From AC-51 sp963749895 (GTDB lineage Bacteria > Actinomycetota > UBA4738 > HRBIN12): DNA of 64,000 bases. A program made the position numbers and the translations under genes. Location: NCBI GenBank assembly GCA_963749895.1, contig CAVVOG010000003.1, positions 992,001-1,056,000 on the forward strand, given 5' to 3'. This document shows, in pieces, positions 26,904 through 35,992 of the stretch (the first letter of the stretch is position 1; the number at the start of each line of letters is the position of its first letter). Under the pieces are notes generated by a model that was not told where the DNA came from, ran no database searches, and saw nothing but the letters and a program-made list of their open reading frames with translations.

Positions 26904-27449
26904 ATGCCGCGCATCTACACGAAGACCGGCGACGACGGCACCACCGGCCTCCTGTACGGGGGTCGTGTCCCGAAGTCCGACCTCGTCACGGAGGCCTACG
27001 GAACGACCGACGAAGCCGTGGCCGCGCTCGGCTTGGCACGGGCCCTCGCCGACGACGACGACATGCGACTGGACCTGCTCACCCTCCAGCGCGAGCTGTT
27101 CGTGGTCGGGGCGGACCTCGCGGCCAACCCCGACGACCGCGGCAAGCTCGAGCCCGGTGTCTCCCTGGTCACCGAGGACATGGTGGAGCGGCTCGAACAC
27201 CGGATCGACCACCTCGTCGAGCTGCGTCCGCTCCCCGAGTCGTTCGTCGTCCCCGGCGCGAACCCTGCGAGCGCCGCGATCGACGTCGCGCGCTCGATCG
27301 TCCGGCGGGCCGAACGGGCGACCGTGGCCCTCGAACAGGCCGGACGCGAGGCGAACCCCGCCGTCCGCCTGTACCTCAACCGACTGAGCGACCTGCTGTT
27401 CGTGCTGGCGCGCTGGCAGGCGGGCGAGAGCGAACCCGCCACCCGCTGA
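26904..27449 (+). CDS. ATP:cob(I)alamin adenosyltransferase (PduO type)
   Basis: A 181-residue protein that adenosylates cobalamin to coenzyme B12. PduO-type signatures: Y-T-K-T-G-D-D-G-T-T-G-L at the N-terminus (ATP site), A-Y-G-T-T-D-E-A near residue 34, and R-R-A-E-R in the helical core. The Y-G-T-x-D-E motif normally reads Y-G-x-v-D-E-L-N; here the N is absent, which may affect specificity. No B12 genes or B12-dependent enzyme are visible nearby. Confidence 0.9.
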   Translation: MPRIYTKTGDDGTTGLLYGGRVPKSDLVTEAYGTTDEAVAALGLARALADDDDMRLDLLTLQRELFVVGADLAANPDDRGKLEPGVSLVTEDMVERLEHRIDHLVELRPLPESFVVPGANPASAAIDVARSIVRRAERATVALEQAGREANPAVRLYLNRLSDLLFVLARWQAGESEPATR

Positions 27450-27450
27450 G

Positions 27451-27966
27451 TCAGCGCGCGTGGCGGATCGTCCCGGCGTCGGGGAGCCAGTCCACGCACG
27501 GCGACGACCGCGCGCACGGCCTGCGGTTCCAAACGGACCACACCGCGAAACGGTAGGGCGTTCCCCGGCTCACGGTGGTCGGCACGTGGACCGTGACGCG
27601 GTCGCGTGCGATCCGCCGGACGGTGACGAACCGCAAGAAGTCTCCGTCGCGGTCGGCGACGACCCCTCGCAGCTCGCCCTCGACGCGCATCACGTACACG
27701 CTCCGGCGCCAGCCGTCCTTGCCCGCGAAGCCGATCCGGATCCACCCACGCTCTCCATCGACCTCGCCGTCTCGGAACCCGCCGCGGGTGGCGATCCGAA
27801 CGACCTCCCCAGCCGCCTCGTGCGACACCCGGACCCGGCGCAGGTCCAGGGGCGATCCGGTGTCGGCCGGGTCGGTGCGAGCGATCGTCGTGCCGGCAGC
27901 CGGGACCGCCGCAAGGGCGAGGTGCAGGGCGAGGGCGGCGGCGACCACGAGCGTTCGCCTGGTCAC
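27451..27966 (-). CDS. hypothetical secreted protein
   Basis: 171 residues with a Sec signal peptide (R-R-T-L-V-V-A-A-A-L-A-L-H-L-A-L-A-A-V-P-A-A-G, cleavage near residue 24) and a beta-rich mature part with a D-P-A-D-T-G-S-P-L-D opening and two Cys near the end. I do not recognise a function. GTG 27966 has GAGGAG 5 bases upstream; GTG 27972 overlaps the previous stop as GTGA. It is probably translated with the lipoprotein gene just upstream. Confidence 0.65.
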   Translation of the reverse strand: MTRRTLVVAAALALHLALAAVPAAGTTIARTDPADTGSPLDLRRVRVSHEAAGEVVRIATRGGFRDGEVDGERGWIRIGFAGKDGWRRSVYVMRVEGELRGVVADRDGDFLRFVTVRRIARDRVTVHVPTTVSRGTPYRFAVWSVWNRRPCARSSPCVDWLPDAGTIRHAR

Positions 27967-27968
27967 GC

Positions 27969-28424
27969 TCACTCCTCGACGGCGACCGGCGAGAGCGCGC
28001 CCCAGTTCTGGTCTCCGAACAACAGGACCACGAGACCGACGTCCTTGAGGGACAGGTCCTCCGGGAAGGTCGCGACGAGCTCCGCAGCCTCGCCGTCCGG
28101 GATCGGGGCGGTCTCGGCGACCTCCGCGTCGGACCGATCCTGGGTCTGCGAGACCACGTACAGCCCGGGAGGACCCAGCTCGGCGCCGGAGCCGTTCTCG
28201 ACGCTGAGGGTGCCGCTCTCCCACGAGAAGGCGACGGTCACGCCGTTGTTCTCGTAGGTCCATTCGCCCGGCACGAAGTCGACGGGCACGTCCTCGGTGG
28301 GAAGCGGTGAGCCCGTGTCGGTGGGGTCGCTCGGGCTCGGCGACGGGTCGTCGCCGGTGCAGGCCGCCCCCACGAGCGCCAGGACCAGCAGCAGGGCGGC
28401 CAGTGATCGGGTCGGGATGCGCAC
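27969..28424 (-). CDS. hypothetical lipoprotein
   Basis: 151 residues with a lipoprotein signal (L-A-A-L-L-L-V-L-A-L-V-G-A-A-C, lipobox Cys at about 20) followed by a Ser/Pro/Asp-rich spacer. The spacer contains D-P-T-D-T-G-S-P-L, echoing the D-P-A-D-T-G-S-P-L-D at the start of the mature neighbour protein. The remaining domain is unrecognised and likely beta-rich. The GTG start lies 9 bases after TATCAT, so the mRNA is probably leaderless. Confidence 0.65.
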   Translation of the reverse strand: MRIPTRSLAALLLVLALVGAACTGDDPSPSPSDPTDTGSPLPTEDVPVDFVPGEWTYENNGVTVAFSWESGTLSVENGSGAELGPPGLYVVSQTQDRSDAEVAETAPIPDGEAAELVATFPEDLSLKDVGLVVLLFGDQNWGALSPVAVEE

Positions 28425-28433
28425 GGGTGCGGC

Positions 28434-28439
28434 ATGATA
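28434..28439 (-). promoter_or_regulatory. -10 hexamer TATCAT for the lipoprotein operon
   Basis: TATCAT stands 9 bases before GTG 28424. It lies in the 43-base divergent gap to sixA. Confidence 0.5.
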
Positions 28440-28467
28440 CGCGAGCGGCCCGAGCCGCGACCTCGCG

Positions 28468-28935
28468 ATGGAACGGATCGAGCTGCGACGCCACGCCCCG
28501 CGGGACCCGGTCGCCGACCGGCTGTCCGCGGCCGGCCGTGCCCTGGCTGAGGACGTCGGGCGGACCCAGCGCGACGTCACCTACGACGCCGTCTACGTCT
28601 CCCCAGCCCAGCGGGCTGCCGAGACCGCCGCGTGGTTCCTCCGCGGCGCCGGGGCGCAGCTACCCGAGCACGCGGTCGTGCCCGGCCTCGGCGGTCAGGA
28701 CGTGACCGGTGGCTCCCCCGAGGGCATGGCCGCTGGCATCCGCGCGTTGTTCGACCAGATCCCGGCGGGTGGCCGAGCCCTCGCGATCAGCCATACGCCG
28801 CTCGTCGAGCGGGCCGCGTTCGGCCTGACCGGCCGCGAGGTCGATGCGATGCGCGAGTGCGAGGGTCTCCTGATCACCCGCCACGAGGACGGCCGGATCG
28901 AGGTGGAGGAGCTGCGCCTGGCGGCTCCGCGATGA
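28468..28935 (+). CDS. SixA-like histidine phosphatase
   Basis: 155 residues of the histidine-phosphatase (phosphoglycerate mutase) superfamily. The nucleophile motif L-R-R-H-A-P-R (residues 6–12) is followed by S-P-A-Q-R-A-A-E-T and the second His in I-S-H-T-P-L-V-E. SixA-type enzymes dephosphorylate phosphohistidine or small phosphoesters; the partner here is unknown. The stop overlaps the next ATG (ATGA). Confidence 0.8.
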   Translation: MERIELRRHAPRDPVADRLSAAGRALAEDVGRTQRDVTYDAVYVSPAQRAAETAAWFLRGAGAQLPEHAVVPGLGGQDVTGGSPEGMAAGIRALFDQIPAGGRALAISHTPLVERAAFGLTGREVDAMRECEGLLITRHEDGRIEVEELRLAAPR

Positions 28936-29564
28936 GCGACGCCTGGACCTGGATCGCACCGGCGTTCGCGCTCGGGTTCGCGCTCGGGGCCGCGCCGGGA
29001 CCCGTCCAGGTCCTGATCCTGTCCCAGAGCGCCCAGCGTGGGTTCGCGGGTGGGGTCCGCGTGATGCTCGGGGCGAACCTCACGCTGCTCGCGATCTTGG
29101 TCGTGCTCGCGCTCGGCTTCTCGGCGGCCGAGCCCGGCGACGAGCTCCTGCGGATCCTGCAACTCGCCGGCGGCGCCGTCCTGGTCTGGATCGCCGCGAG
29201 CGAGATCCGCGGGCTCCGAGGCGCCCAACTCATCACCGAGGCCGACGTGCCCGCGCGCCGCCTCGGTCCCACCGCGCTCGGCGTCGTGGCCGTCGTGCTG
29301 AATCCCGGCGCATGGATCTTCTTCGCGACGACGGCGTCGGCGGTCATCGCCGATGCGTCGTCGGGGGGCGGACGCACGGCGGCGTTGCTCACCGCGTTCA
29401 CGATGGCGTTCGGCGTCTCGACCTCGGACCTCACCTTCACCCTGCTCGGCAGCGGCGGCCACCGTGTGCTCGGCGAACGGGGTCTGCGGTGGGTCCGGAT
29501 CGGTCTCGCGGCGCTGCTGGGCGCGATCGGCGTCGTCTTCGTCGTCCAGGGCCTGACGGGCTGA
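28932..29564 (+). CDS. LysE/RhtB-family membrane exporter
   Basis: 210 residues with about six membrane helices. The N-terminal A-L-G-F-A-L-G-A-A-P-G-P-V is the family's first-helix signature, and L-N-P-G-A-W-I-F-F resembles its conserved N-P-K-x-x-x-F. Members export amino acids or small metabolites. It overlaps the SixA-like gene by four bases, so the two are co-translated; the substrate is unknown. Confidence 0.8.
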   Translation: MSDAWTWIAPAFALGFALGAAPGPVQVLILSQSAQRGFAGGVRVMLGANLTLLAILVVLALGFSAAEPGDELLRILQLAGGAVLVWIAASEIRGLRGAQLITEADVPARRLGPTALGVVAVVLNPGAWIFFATTASAVIADASSGGGRTAALLTAFTMAFGVSTSDLTFTLLGSGGHRVLGERGLRWVRIGLAALLGAIGVVFVVQGLTG

Positions 29565-29572
29565 GCCGGCGC

Positions 29573-30781
29573 TCAGAAGAAGAAGGGCACCCAGGGAGCC
29601 GGGCCGGACCCGAACATCGACTCCACGGCCGCGAGCGCCGACGGGGACCGCACCTCGACCCGTCCCGCGGCCGCGAGGGTGGACCACGTGGCTCCGCCCA
29701 GGTAGACCGAGCCGATCTCGTTCACCGAGCAGACGAGGTCGGGGGCGGTGTCGACCCGCACGCACGACGGCTCGCCGCCCTCGACCGTGAGGGCGAACGT
29801 GCCCGCGACCTCCGGGATGAACGGGTCGGTCACGGCCAGGACAACCCGGCCGTCGCCGCCGTAACCGCGCGATCCGAGGGCGTTCGCGACGTCGACCGGA
29901 CGCGCGTACAGACCGTCGTAGAGGCGGGCGCGCGCCGCACGAGGCTCCTGGAGCTGCCAGCGGAGCGGCTCGTCGAGCGGTCGATCCTGGGTCCTGATCC
30001 GCGACACGAGGTCGATGTCGAACAGGAAGCGCCACATCGAAGCGTTCGCCCGCGGGGTGGTCGCGATCAGCTGGCGGAGCTTGACCTCGACGTTCGGAAG
30101 GGAGCTCGGCCACTTGTGCTTCGTGCGGTACACGGCGAAGGCGTCGGGCGTGCCCTCCTCGTCCGTGTGCACCGCGTAGAAGTGGGGCTCGTCCTTCTTC
30201 TCCATGAACAGCCCCGGGAACAGCCGTTCCTCGTACACGAGGGCGCCGGGACGGGTCGGTGCCCACCGGTCGTAGATCTCGCGCATCAGGGGCAGCGCCT
30301 CGTCACGTCCGAGCAGTCGGACGTGCCCGCGGGGCTCGAACCCCGGCGCGAACACCGCCCGGTCGGTCACGACGTCGAGCTCGACGCCGTGCGTCGCCAG
30401 ACCGAACCCGAAACGGCCGTAGATCGCGGCCTGCGAGGCGAACAGCGATGCGATCGGCTCCCGCCGGTCGCGCGCCTGCACCATGATCCGACCGAGCAGC
30501 TCGGTCGTGATCCCCCGGCGACGATGGGTCGGCAGCACCCCGACCGTCGTGACCCCCGCGGTGCCGACGGCGACGCCACCGGGTACGACGGTCCGCAGGG
30601 AGAACGTGCCCGCGCAGCCGACGATCCGGCCGTCCTCGAGCGCCGCCCAGGTGCGCTCGGGTTCCATGAAGACGCGGTCGACCTCGAGATCGAACTCGTC
30701 GGGCCTCGCCTCGCCGAACGAAGCCGCGAGTGCCGTCGTGAACGCGTCGAACTCCTCGGCCTCGATCGTGCGGTATTCCAT
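29573..30781 (-). CDS. Eis-like N-acetyltransferase
   Basis: 402 residues with the three-part Eis architecture: an N-terminal GNAT (V-T-T-V-G-V-L-P-T-H-R-R-R-G-I and Y-G-R-F-G-F-G), a second non-catalytic GNAT-like part, and a C-terminal sterol-carrier-like domain ending in F-F-F. The C-terminal carboxylate acts as general base in Eis. Known members acetylate aminoglycosides at several sites or protein lysines. Resistance is a family trait, not shown here. It probably has its own leaderless promoter, TAGGCT at 30791–30796, inside the end of the upstream deacetylase gene. Confidence 0.87.
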   Translation of the reverse strand: MEYRTIEAEEFDAFTTALAASFGEARPDEFDLEVDRVFMEPERTWAALEDGRIVGCAGTFSLRTVVPGGVAVGTAGVTTVGVLPTHRRRGITTELLGRIMVQARDRREPIASLFASQAAIYGRFGFGLATHGVELDVVTDRAVFAPGFEPRGHVRLLGRDEALPLMREIYDRWAPTRPGALVYEERLFPGLFMEKKDEPHFYAVHTDEEGTPDAFAVYRTKHKWPSSLPNVEVKLRQLIATTPRANASMWRFLFDIDLVSRIRTQDRPLDEPLRWQLQEPRAARARLYDGLYARPVDVANALGSRGYGGDGRVVLAVTDPFIPEVAGTFALTVEGGEPSCVRVDTAPDLVCSVNEIGSVYLGGATWSTLAAAGRVEVRSPSALAAVESMFGSGPAPWVPFFF

Positions 30782-30790
30782 CGTCCCCGC

Positions 30791-30796
30791 AGCCTA
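30791..30796 (-). promoter_or_regulatory. -10 hexamer TAGGCT for the Eis-like gene
   Basis: TAGGCT ends 9 bases before ATG 30781 and overlaps the upstream stop codon, giving the gene an independent leaderless start. Confidence 0.45.
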
Positions 30797-31582
30797 TCCG
30801 GGCGGGAGCGCCTCGAAGACGTCGCGGAGCACGGGCGCGCCGGGAGCGCGGGAAGGCCACGCCATCACGAACGCTTCCTGGCCGAGCGCCTCGACCTGCT
30901 CGTCCTCGGTCATATCCTCGTCGTCGCCGGCCTGCGTGACGTGCTCGCGGAGCGCGACGAGCTTGCGCGCCGCGACCGACGAGCAGTCGACGATCACGCC
31001 GATCGTCTCGTCGGGGACCCCGCGGGGGTGGTAGAGCTGCTCGGGATCGAACGGCTCGCGTCCGGAGGCGACGAGCTGCGCGTTCCAGGCATCCATCCAC
31101 GACTGCGGCAGGCTGTTGAGCAGCAGCCGTAGGAGGCCGTCGCCGCCTTCCTCGCGGACCCGGTGGAACGCCTCCATGGTCGCGCGACCGACCGTGACGT
31201 GGTCGGGATGACCGGTGATCCCGTCGGGACCGAACGTGATCACGACGTCCGGGCGCTCCTCGCGCAGCACGGCCGCGATCCGCTCGACGAGACCGTCGTA
31301 CGGTTCCGTCTCGACACCGTGGTCCGGGAGACGGAACCACTCGTGACGGTCGGGCGCCCGACCGAGGGCGACCCAGGAACGCCGATCCTCCTCTTCCCGG
31401 ACGCGCCCCAGCGTCGCAGGTGTGGCTCCGCTGCCTTCGGCGATCTGGCCGGCCTCGCCGCTCGTGACGTGGACCAGCACGAACCGGAACGCCGGATCTT
31501 CGGCGTGGAGCGCGACCGTGCCGGCGACACCCCAGGTGTCGTCGTCAGGGTGCGCGACGATCGCGGCGAGCCGTCGCGACAT
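30794..31582 (-). CDS. PIG-L family deacetylase (MshB/Mca-like)
   Basis: 262 residues. The zinc motif A-H-P-D-D-D (10–15) is at the N-terminus and the second zinc site G-H-P-D-H near residue 125. The family removes acetyl from GlcNAc-inositol (MshB), acts as mycothiol S-conjugate amidase (Mca), or modifies other GlcNAc compounds. W-x-R-L-P-D-x-G-V-E-T-E is Mca/MshB-like, but no mycothiol genes are near, so the substrate remains open. The ATG lies 7 bases after TACCCT. Confidence 0.85.
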   Translation of the reverse strand: MSRRLAAIVAHPDDDTWGVAGTVALHAEDPAFRFVLVHVTSGEAGQIAEGSGATPATLGRVREEEDRRSWVALGRAPDRHEWFRLPDHGVETEPYDGLVERIAAVLREERPDVVITFGPDGITGHPDHVTVGRATMEAFHRVREEGGDGLLRLLLNSLPQSWMDAWNAQLVASGREPFDPEQLYHPRGVPDETIGVIVDCSSVAARKLVALREHVTQAGDDEDMTEDEQVEALGQEAFVMAWPSRAPGAPVLRDVFEALPPG

Positions 31583-31589
31583 GGCGACC

Positions 31590-31595
31590 AGGGTA
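31590..31595 (-). promoter_or_regulatory. -10 hexamer TACCCT for the PIG-L gene
   Basis: TACCCT is 7 bases before ATG 31582, again without an SD. Confidence 0.4.
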
Positions 31596-31608
31596 GCGCC
31601 GGGCGCTG

Positions 31609-32358
31609 CTACAGGAGGGCGTCGAGCCCCACGGTGAGGCCGGGACGGTCCCCGACCGCACGGATCGCCATCAGCACGCCCGGCATGAACGCCGTGCGGT
31701 CGGTCGTGTCGTGACGGATCGTGAGCGTCTGGCCGGGACCGCCGAACAGCACCTCCTGGTGGGCCAGCAGCCCGGGAAGGCGGATGCCGTGGACCCTGAC
31801 CCCCTCGACGTCGGCGCCTCGCGCGCCCGGATGGGCCTCGTCGCCCCCCGGCGCCATCCACCCACCGGCGCGGGCCGCGGCGATCGCGCGCGCCGTCGCG
31901 ATCGCGGTCCCGCTCGGCGCGTCGGCCTTGCGGTCGTGGTGCAGCTCGATCACCTCGGCGGCGTCGAAGTGCCGGGCCGCTTCGGCGGCGAACCGCATCA
32001 TCAGCACGGCCCCGATCGAGAAGTTGGGGACCACGACGATGCCGACGGTCGCGTCGGCCCACGCCTCGTCGATCGCGAACCCGGTGGTTCCCTCGACGAC
32101 GTGGATCCCGTGCTCGATCGCCCAGTCGACGTGCCCGGGCGCGTGAGCCGCGCCCGTGAAGTCGACGAGCACCTCGGCGGCGGCGTCGAGGACCTCGTCG
32201 AGCGATCCCGCGTAGACGAGATCGGTTCCCTCGACGGGAGCCCCTGTCGCGGATCTCGAGACGGCGGCCACGAGCGAGAGGTCTTCCGCCCCGAGGACCG
32301 CCGTGCAGACGGCCCGGCCCATCTTCCCGGTGGCGCCCAGGACGCCGACCCGGATCAC
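31609..32358 (-). CDS. dapB: 4-hydroxy-tetrahydrodipicolinate reductase
   Basis: 249 residues. The N-terminal Rossmann motif G-A-T-G-K-M-G-R (8–15) binds NAD(P)H. The catalytic region is E-L-H-H-D-R-K-A-D-A-P-S-G-T-A, with His-His and Lys in the expected places. It reduces the dapA product to tetrahydrodipicolinate, the substrate of DapD. The GTG start overlaps the M16 peptidase stop as GTGA. Confidence 0.95.
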   Translation of the reverse strand: MIRVGVLGATGKMGRAVCTAVLGAEDLSLVAAVSRSATGAPVEGTDLVYAGSLDEVLDAAAEVLVDFTGAAHAPGHVDWAIEHGIHVVEGTTGFAIDEAWADATVGIVVVPNFSIGAVLMMRFAAEAARHFDAAEVIELHHDRKADAPSGTAIATARAIAAARAGGWMAPGGDEAHPGARGADVEGVRVHGIRLPGLLAHQEVLFGGPGQTLTIRHDTTDRTAFMPGVLMAIRAVGDRPGLTVGLDALL

Positions 32359-33629
32359 TCCAGGGCCCCCTTGAACGCCGCGGGCCCGAGCGGACCGAGC
32401 ACGGTGAGCGTCATCGGCTGCGACAGTACCCGGTCGGCCACCCGGCGTGCATCGTCGAGGGTGACCGCGTTCAGGCGCCGCAGGGACTCCTGGACCGTGA
32501 GGATCTCGCCGTGGGCGATCTCGGACTTGCCCAGGCGCGACATCCGACCACCCGGGTCCTCCAGCGACAGGGCCGTCGAGCCCCTCACGTGACCCTTCGC
32601 TCGCTCGAACTCCTCACGGGTGAGGCCCCCGTCGCGAACGTCGGCGATCTCACGCCGCATCAGATCGACGACGTCGCGGGCGCGGCCAGGGGTGGTCCCG
32701 GCGTAGGCGCTGAAGATGCCGGCCTCCGTGTACTGGGCGTGGAAGCTGTACGCGGTATAGGCCAGCCCCCGCTTCTCGCGGATCTCCTGGAACAGCCGCG
32801 ACGACATCCCCCCGCCGAGCGCGGTGTTCGCGATCAGCATCGCGAACCGGTCCGGGTCGGTGCGCGGCAGCCCGTTCGTCCCCATCACGATGTGCGCCTG
32901 CTCGGAGCGGCGGCGCTTCACGAACGTCGCTCCGCTCGGGCGTGGCGCCCGCACGTGCGTCCGCAGGTTCCATGCCGAGGGCCGGCCCGGTCGCAGCGGC
33001 CGCCCCACGGCCATCCGGTCGGCGAGCATCCGCACCACGTCGTCGTGACGGACGTTGCCGGCCACGGCCACGACCAGGTGGCCGGGGACGTAGCGGCGAC
33101 GATAGAAGCCGCGGACCGACGAGCGCGTCGCCTGCCGGATCCGCTCCTTCGTCCCCAGGATCGGTCGCCCGAGCGGATGCCCGGGCCAGAGCGTCTCCAT
33201 GAACAGGTCGTGCACGACGTCTTCGGGTGAATCCTCGTGCATGTCGATCTCGGACAGGATCACCTGGGCCTCGGCGCCGAGATCCTCCGACCTGATCGTG
33301 GAGTGCTGGAGCATGTCGGCCAGGTGGTCGACCGCCATCTCCAGATCGCGGTCACGGACCCGCGCGTAGTAGCACGTGTACTCCTTCGCGGTGAAGGCGT
33401 TCACGTCGCCGCCCACGGCGTCGAACGCCTGGGCGATGTCGAGGGCGCTACGGTTCGACGTCCCCTTGAACAGCAGGTGTTCTAGGAAGTGGCTATGGCC
33501 GCTGATCGCCGGTCGCTCGTCTCGCGAGCCGGCGAGCACCCAGAAACCGATCGAGACGGAGCGGACGCCGGGCATCCGCTCCGTCACGACGCGCAGGCCG
33601 GAGTCGAACTCCGAGCGCGTGATCGGCAT
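32355..33629 (-). CDS. M16 zinc peptidase (processing-peptidase-like)
   Basis: 424 residues. The inverted zinc motif H47-F-L-E50-H51 lies in S-H-F-L-E-H-L-L-F-K-G-T, with distal Glu127 in V-I-L-S-E-I-D-M-H-E-D. The C-terminal half carries the inactive M16 fold with R-x-F-x-E-I-R-E-K-R-G-L-A-Y. A pnp–M16–dapB order is typical of Actinomycetota and Bacillota. The peptide substrate is unknown. It starts 8 bases after the pnp stop. Confidence 0.92.
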   Translation of the reverse strand: MPITRSEFDSGLRVVTERMPGVRSVSIGFWVLAGSRDERPAISGHSHFLEHLLFKGTSNRSALDIAQAFDAVGGDVNAFTAKEYTCYYARVRDRDLEMAVDHLADMLQHSTIRSEDLGAEAQVILSEIDMHEDSPEDVVHDLFMETLWPGHPLGRPILGTKERIRQATRSSVRGFYRRRYVPGHLVVAVAGNVRHDDVVRMLADRMAVGRPLRPGRPSAWNLRTHVRAPRPSGATFVKRRRSEQAHIVMGTNGLPRTDPDRFAMLIANTALGGGMSSRLFQEIREKRGLAYTAYSFHAQYTEAGIFSAYAGTTPGRARDVVDLMRREIADVRDGGLTREEFERAKGHVRGSTALSLEDPGGRMSRLGKSEIAHGEILTVQESLRRLNAVTLDDARRVADRVLSQPMTLTVLGPLGPAAFKGALE

Positions 33630-33637
33630 GGTTCGGG

Positions 33638-35926
33638 TCAGCCGTTCGAGCCGGCGTCGCCGCCGTCACGGTCGCGGAAGCGCTTCCCTTGACGGTCACC
33701 GCGGTCACGGCGCGGACGGTCGCCGCCGCCTCCACGCCGCTCGCCGCCACCGGTCTCGACCTCCTGGCCCTCGGGGACCTCCCACTCGGACCCGATCGGC
33801 TTGAGGCTGATCTTGCCCTGAGGGTCGATGTCCTCGACCAAGACGGTGATCGTGTCACCTTCCTTGATGGCCTCCTCGACGCTCGACAGACGCTTGCCGC
33901 GTCCGAGCTTCGAGATGTGCACCAGGCCGTCGCGGCCGGGCACGAGGTTGACGAACGCTCCGAAGGTCGTCGTCTTCACGACGCGGCCCTCGTAGGTCTC
34001 CCCGACCAGGACCGGACGCGGGTTCGCGATCTCGTCGATCATCCGCGCAGCCTCGTCGGTGCCCTCGGCGTCGTGCGAGCCGATGAACACCGTGCCGTCG
34101 TCCTCGATGTTGATGTCGGCGCCGGTCAGGGCGATGATCTCGTTGATCTTCTTCCCCTTCGGGCCGATCACCTCGCCGATCTTGTCGACGGGGATCTGGA
34201 TCGTGATGATCCGCGGCGCCTTCGCGCTCACCTCGTCGCGCGGCGCCGGGATCGCGGCCAGCATCACCTCGAGGATCTGCAGCCGGGCCTCCTTCGCCTG
34301 CTGCAGCGCACCGGCCAGGACATCGGCGGGCATCCCCGCGACCTTCATGTCGAGCTGGATCGCCGTGACGAAGTCCTCGGTCCCCGCCACCTTGAAGTCC
34401 ATGTCGCCGAGCGCGTCCTCGGCGCCCAGGATGTCGGTCAGGGTGATGAACTGCCCGTCGTCGGCGATCATCCCCATCGCGATCCCGGCCACCGGCGCCT
34501 TGATCGGCACCCCGGCGTCCATCAGCGACAGGGTCGAGCCGCAGACGCTCGCCATCGAGGTCGAGCCGTTCGACGACATCACGTCGGACACGAGCCGCAG
34601 CGCGTACGGGAACTCCTCCTCGTTCGGGATCACGGGGATCAGCGCCCGCTCGGCGAGCGCACCGTGCCCGATCTCGCGCCGGCGCGGCGAGCCGACGCGG
34701 CCCGTCTCACCGGTGGAGTAGGGCGGGAAGTTGTAGTGGTGCATGTACCGCTTGGAGTCCTCGGGGTCGAGCGTGTCGATCATCTGGGTCATCCGGAGCA
34801 TGCCCAGCGTCGTGATGTTGAGGACCTGCGTGTCGCCCCGGTTGAACAGGGCGGACCCGTGAGCCCGCGGGACCAGGTTCACCTCGGCCGACAGCGGCCG
34901 GATGTCCTTCGGGCCGCGGCCGTCGAGCCGGATCCCCTGCTCCACCACGCGGCGACGCATGACCTTCTTCTGCAGCGACTTCCACGCGGCCGAGAACTCC
35001 TGGCCACGCACCGCGAACTCATCCTCACCGAGGGTGGCGGCGAGCGAGACCTTGGCCTCCTCCTTCACCGCGCTGAACGCGGCGTCGCGCGCCTCGCGGT
35101 CCGGCACGATCGCGGCCGCGACCTTCCCGGCGAACCCCTCGTAGAGCGGCTGCCAGATGTCGTCGCCGTACAGCGGCGTCGGCTCCCAGTCCATCTCGCT
35201 CACGCCGTGCGCGGTCAGGAACTCCTCCTGGAACGCGATCAGCTGGCCGATCTCGGCCTTCGCGACCTCGAGGCCCTGCGCGACGACCTCCTCGGTCGGC
35301 GCCTTCGCGCCCTCGGCGATCAGCGGCCACGTCTCCTCGGGCGCCTCGCCCTCGATCATCAGGACGTCGACCCCGCCGTCGGAAGCCTTCGAACCCGCGA
35401 CGACGATATCGAAGGTGGCGTCCTCGACCTCCTGGAACGTCGGGTTCACGACCCACTCGCCCCCGATCAGACCGAGGCGCACCGCGGCGACCGGACCGTC
35501 GAACGGCAGCCCGGCGAGCCCGACCGCGCAGGCGGCGGCGTTCATCGCGGGGATGTCGTAGGGGTTGGCCATGTCGACCGACAGCACGGTGACCACGACC
35601 TGGACCTCGTCGCGGAAGCCCTCCTTGAAGGTTGGCCGCAGCGGGCGGTCGATCAGGCGGGCGGTCAGGATCGCCGTCTCGCCGGGCCGGCCCTCACGCC
35701 GGAAGAACGAGCCGGGGATCTTCCCGGCCGCGTAGGCCCGCTCCTCGACGTCGATCGTGAGCGGGAAGAAGTCGATCCCCTCGCGGGGCTTCGAACGGAC
35801 GCAGGTCGCGATGACCTGGGTCTGTCCGTAGGTGACGACGACGGCCCCATCGGCGAGCTTCGCGAGCTTGCCAGCCTGGAACGTCATGTCGTGCGCGCCT
35901 ACCTGGCGCGTCATCTCGGTGACCAT
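33638..35926 (-). CDS. pnp: polyribonucleotide nucleotidyltransferase
   Basis: 762 residues: two RNase PH domains (about 10–235 and 320–555) around a helical insert, then KH (I-G-P-K-G-K-K-I-N-E-I) and S1 (V-K-T-T-T-F-G-A-F-V-N-L). The C-terminal tail after about residue 715 is rich in Gly, Arg and Asp (R-R-G-G-G-G-D-R-P-R-R-D-R). It degrades RNA 3'-5' phosphorolytically. SD AGGAGGA precedes the ATG. A long hairpin in the rpsO–pnp gap (35993–36046) is a candidate autoregulatory element. Confidence 0.97.
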   Translation of the reverse strand: MVTEMTRQVGAHDMTFQAGKLAKLADGAVVVTYGQTQVIATCVRSKPREGIDFFPLTIDVEERAYAAGKIPGSFFRREGRPGETAILTARLIDRPLRPTFKEGFRDEVQVVVTVLSVDMANPYDIPAMNAAACAVGLAGLPFDGPVAAVRLGLIGGEWVVNPTFQEVEDATFDIVVAGSKASDGGVDVLMIEGEAPEETWPLIAEGAKAPTEEVVAQGLEVAKAEIGQLIAFQEEFLTAHGVSEMDWEPTPLYGDDIWQPLYEGFAGKVAAAIVPDREARDAAFSAVKEEAKVSLAATLGEDEFAVRGQEFSAAWKSLQKKVMRRRVVEQGIRLDGRGPKDIRPLSAEVNLVPRAHGSALFNRGDTQVLNITTLGMLRMTQMIDTLDPEDSKRYMHHYNFPPYSTGETGRVGSPRRREIGHGALAERALIPVIPNEEEFPYALRLVSDVMSSNGSTSMASVCGSTLSLMDAGVPIKAPVAGIAMGMIADDGQFITLTDILGAEDALGDMDFKVAGTEDFVTAIQLDMKVAGMPADVLAGALQQAKEARLQILEVMLAAIPAPRDEVSAKAPRIITIQIPVDKIGEVIGPKGKKINEIIALTGADINIEDDGTVFIGSHDAEGTDEAARMIDEIANPRPVLVGETYEGRVVKTTTFGAFVNLVPGRDGLVHISKLGRGKRLSSVEEAIKEGDTITVLVEDIDPQGKISLKPIGSEWEVPEGQEVETGGGERRGGGGDRPRRDRGDRQGKRFRDRDGGDAGSNG

Positions 35927-35992
35927 ACCGGTCGGTCCTCCTGTGGTTCGTGCGGCGCCCTCGTGGCGTCGCGTCAGGTGGAGGGGGGCGGC

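Noticed and set aside
29573..30781. Aminoglycoside resistance gene
   Set aside because: Eis-like architecture alone does not establish resistance; many chromosomal homologues have other substrates.
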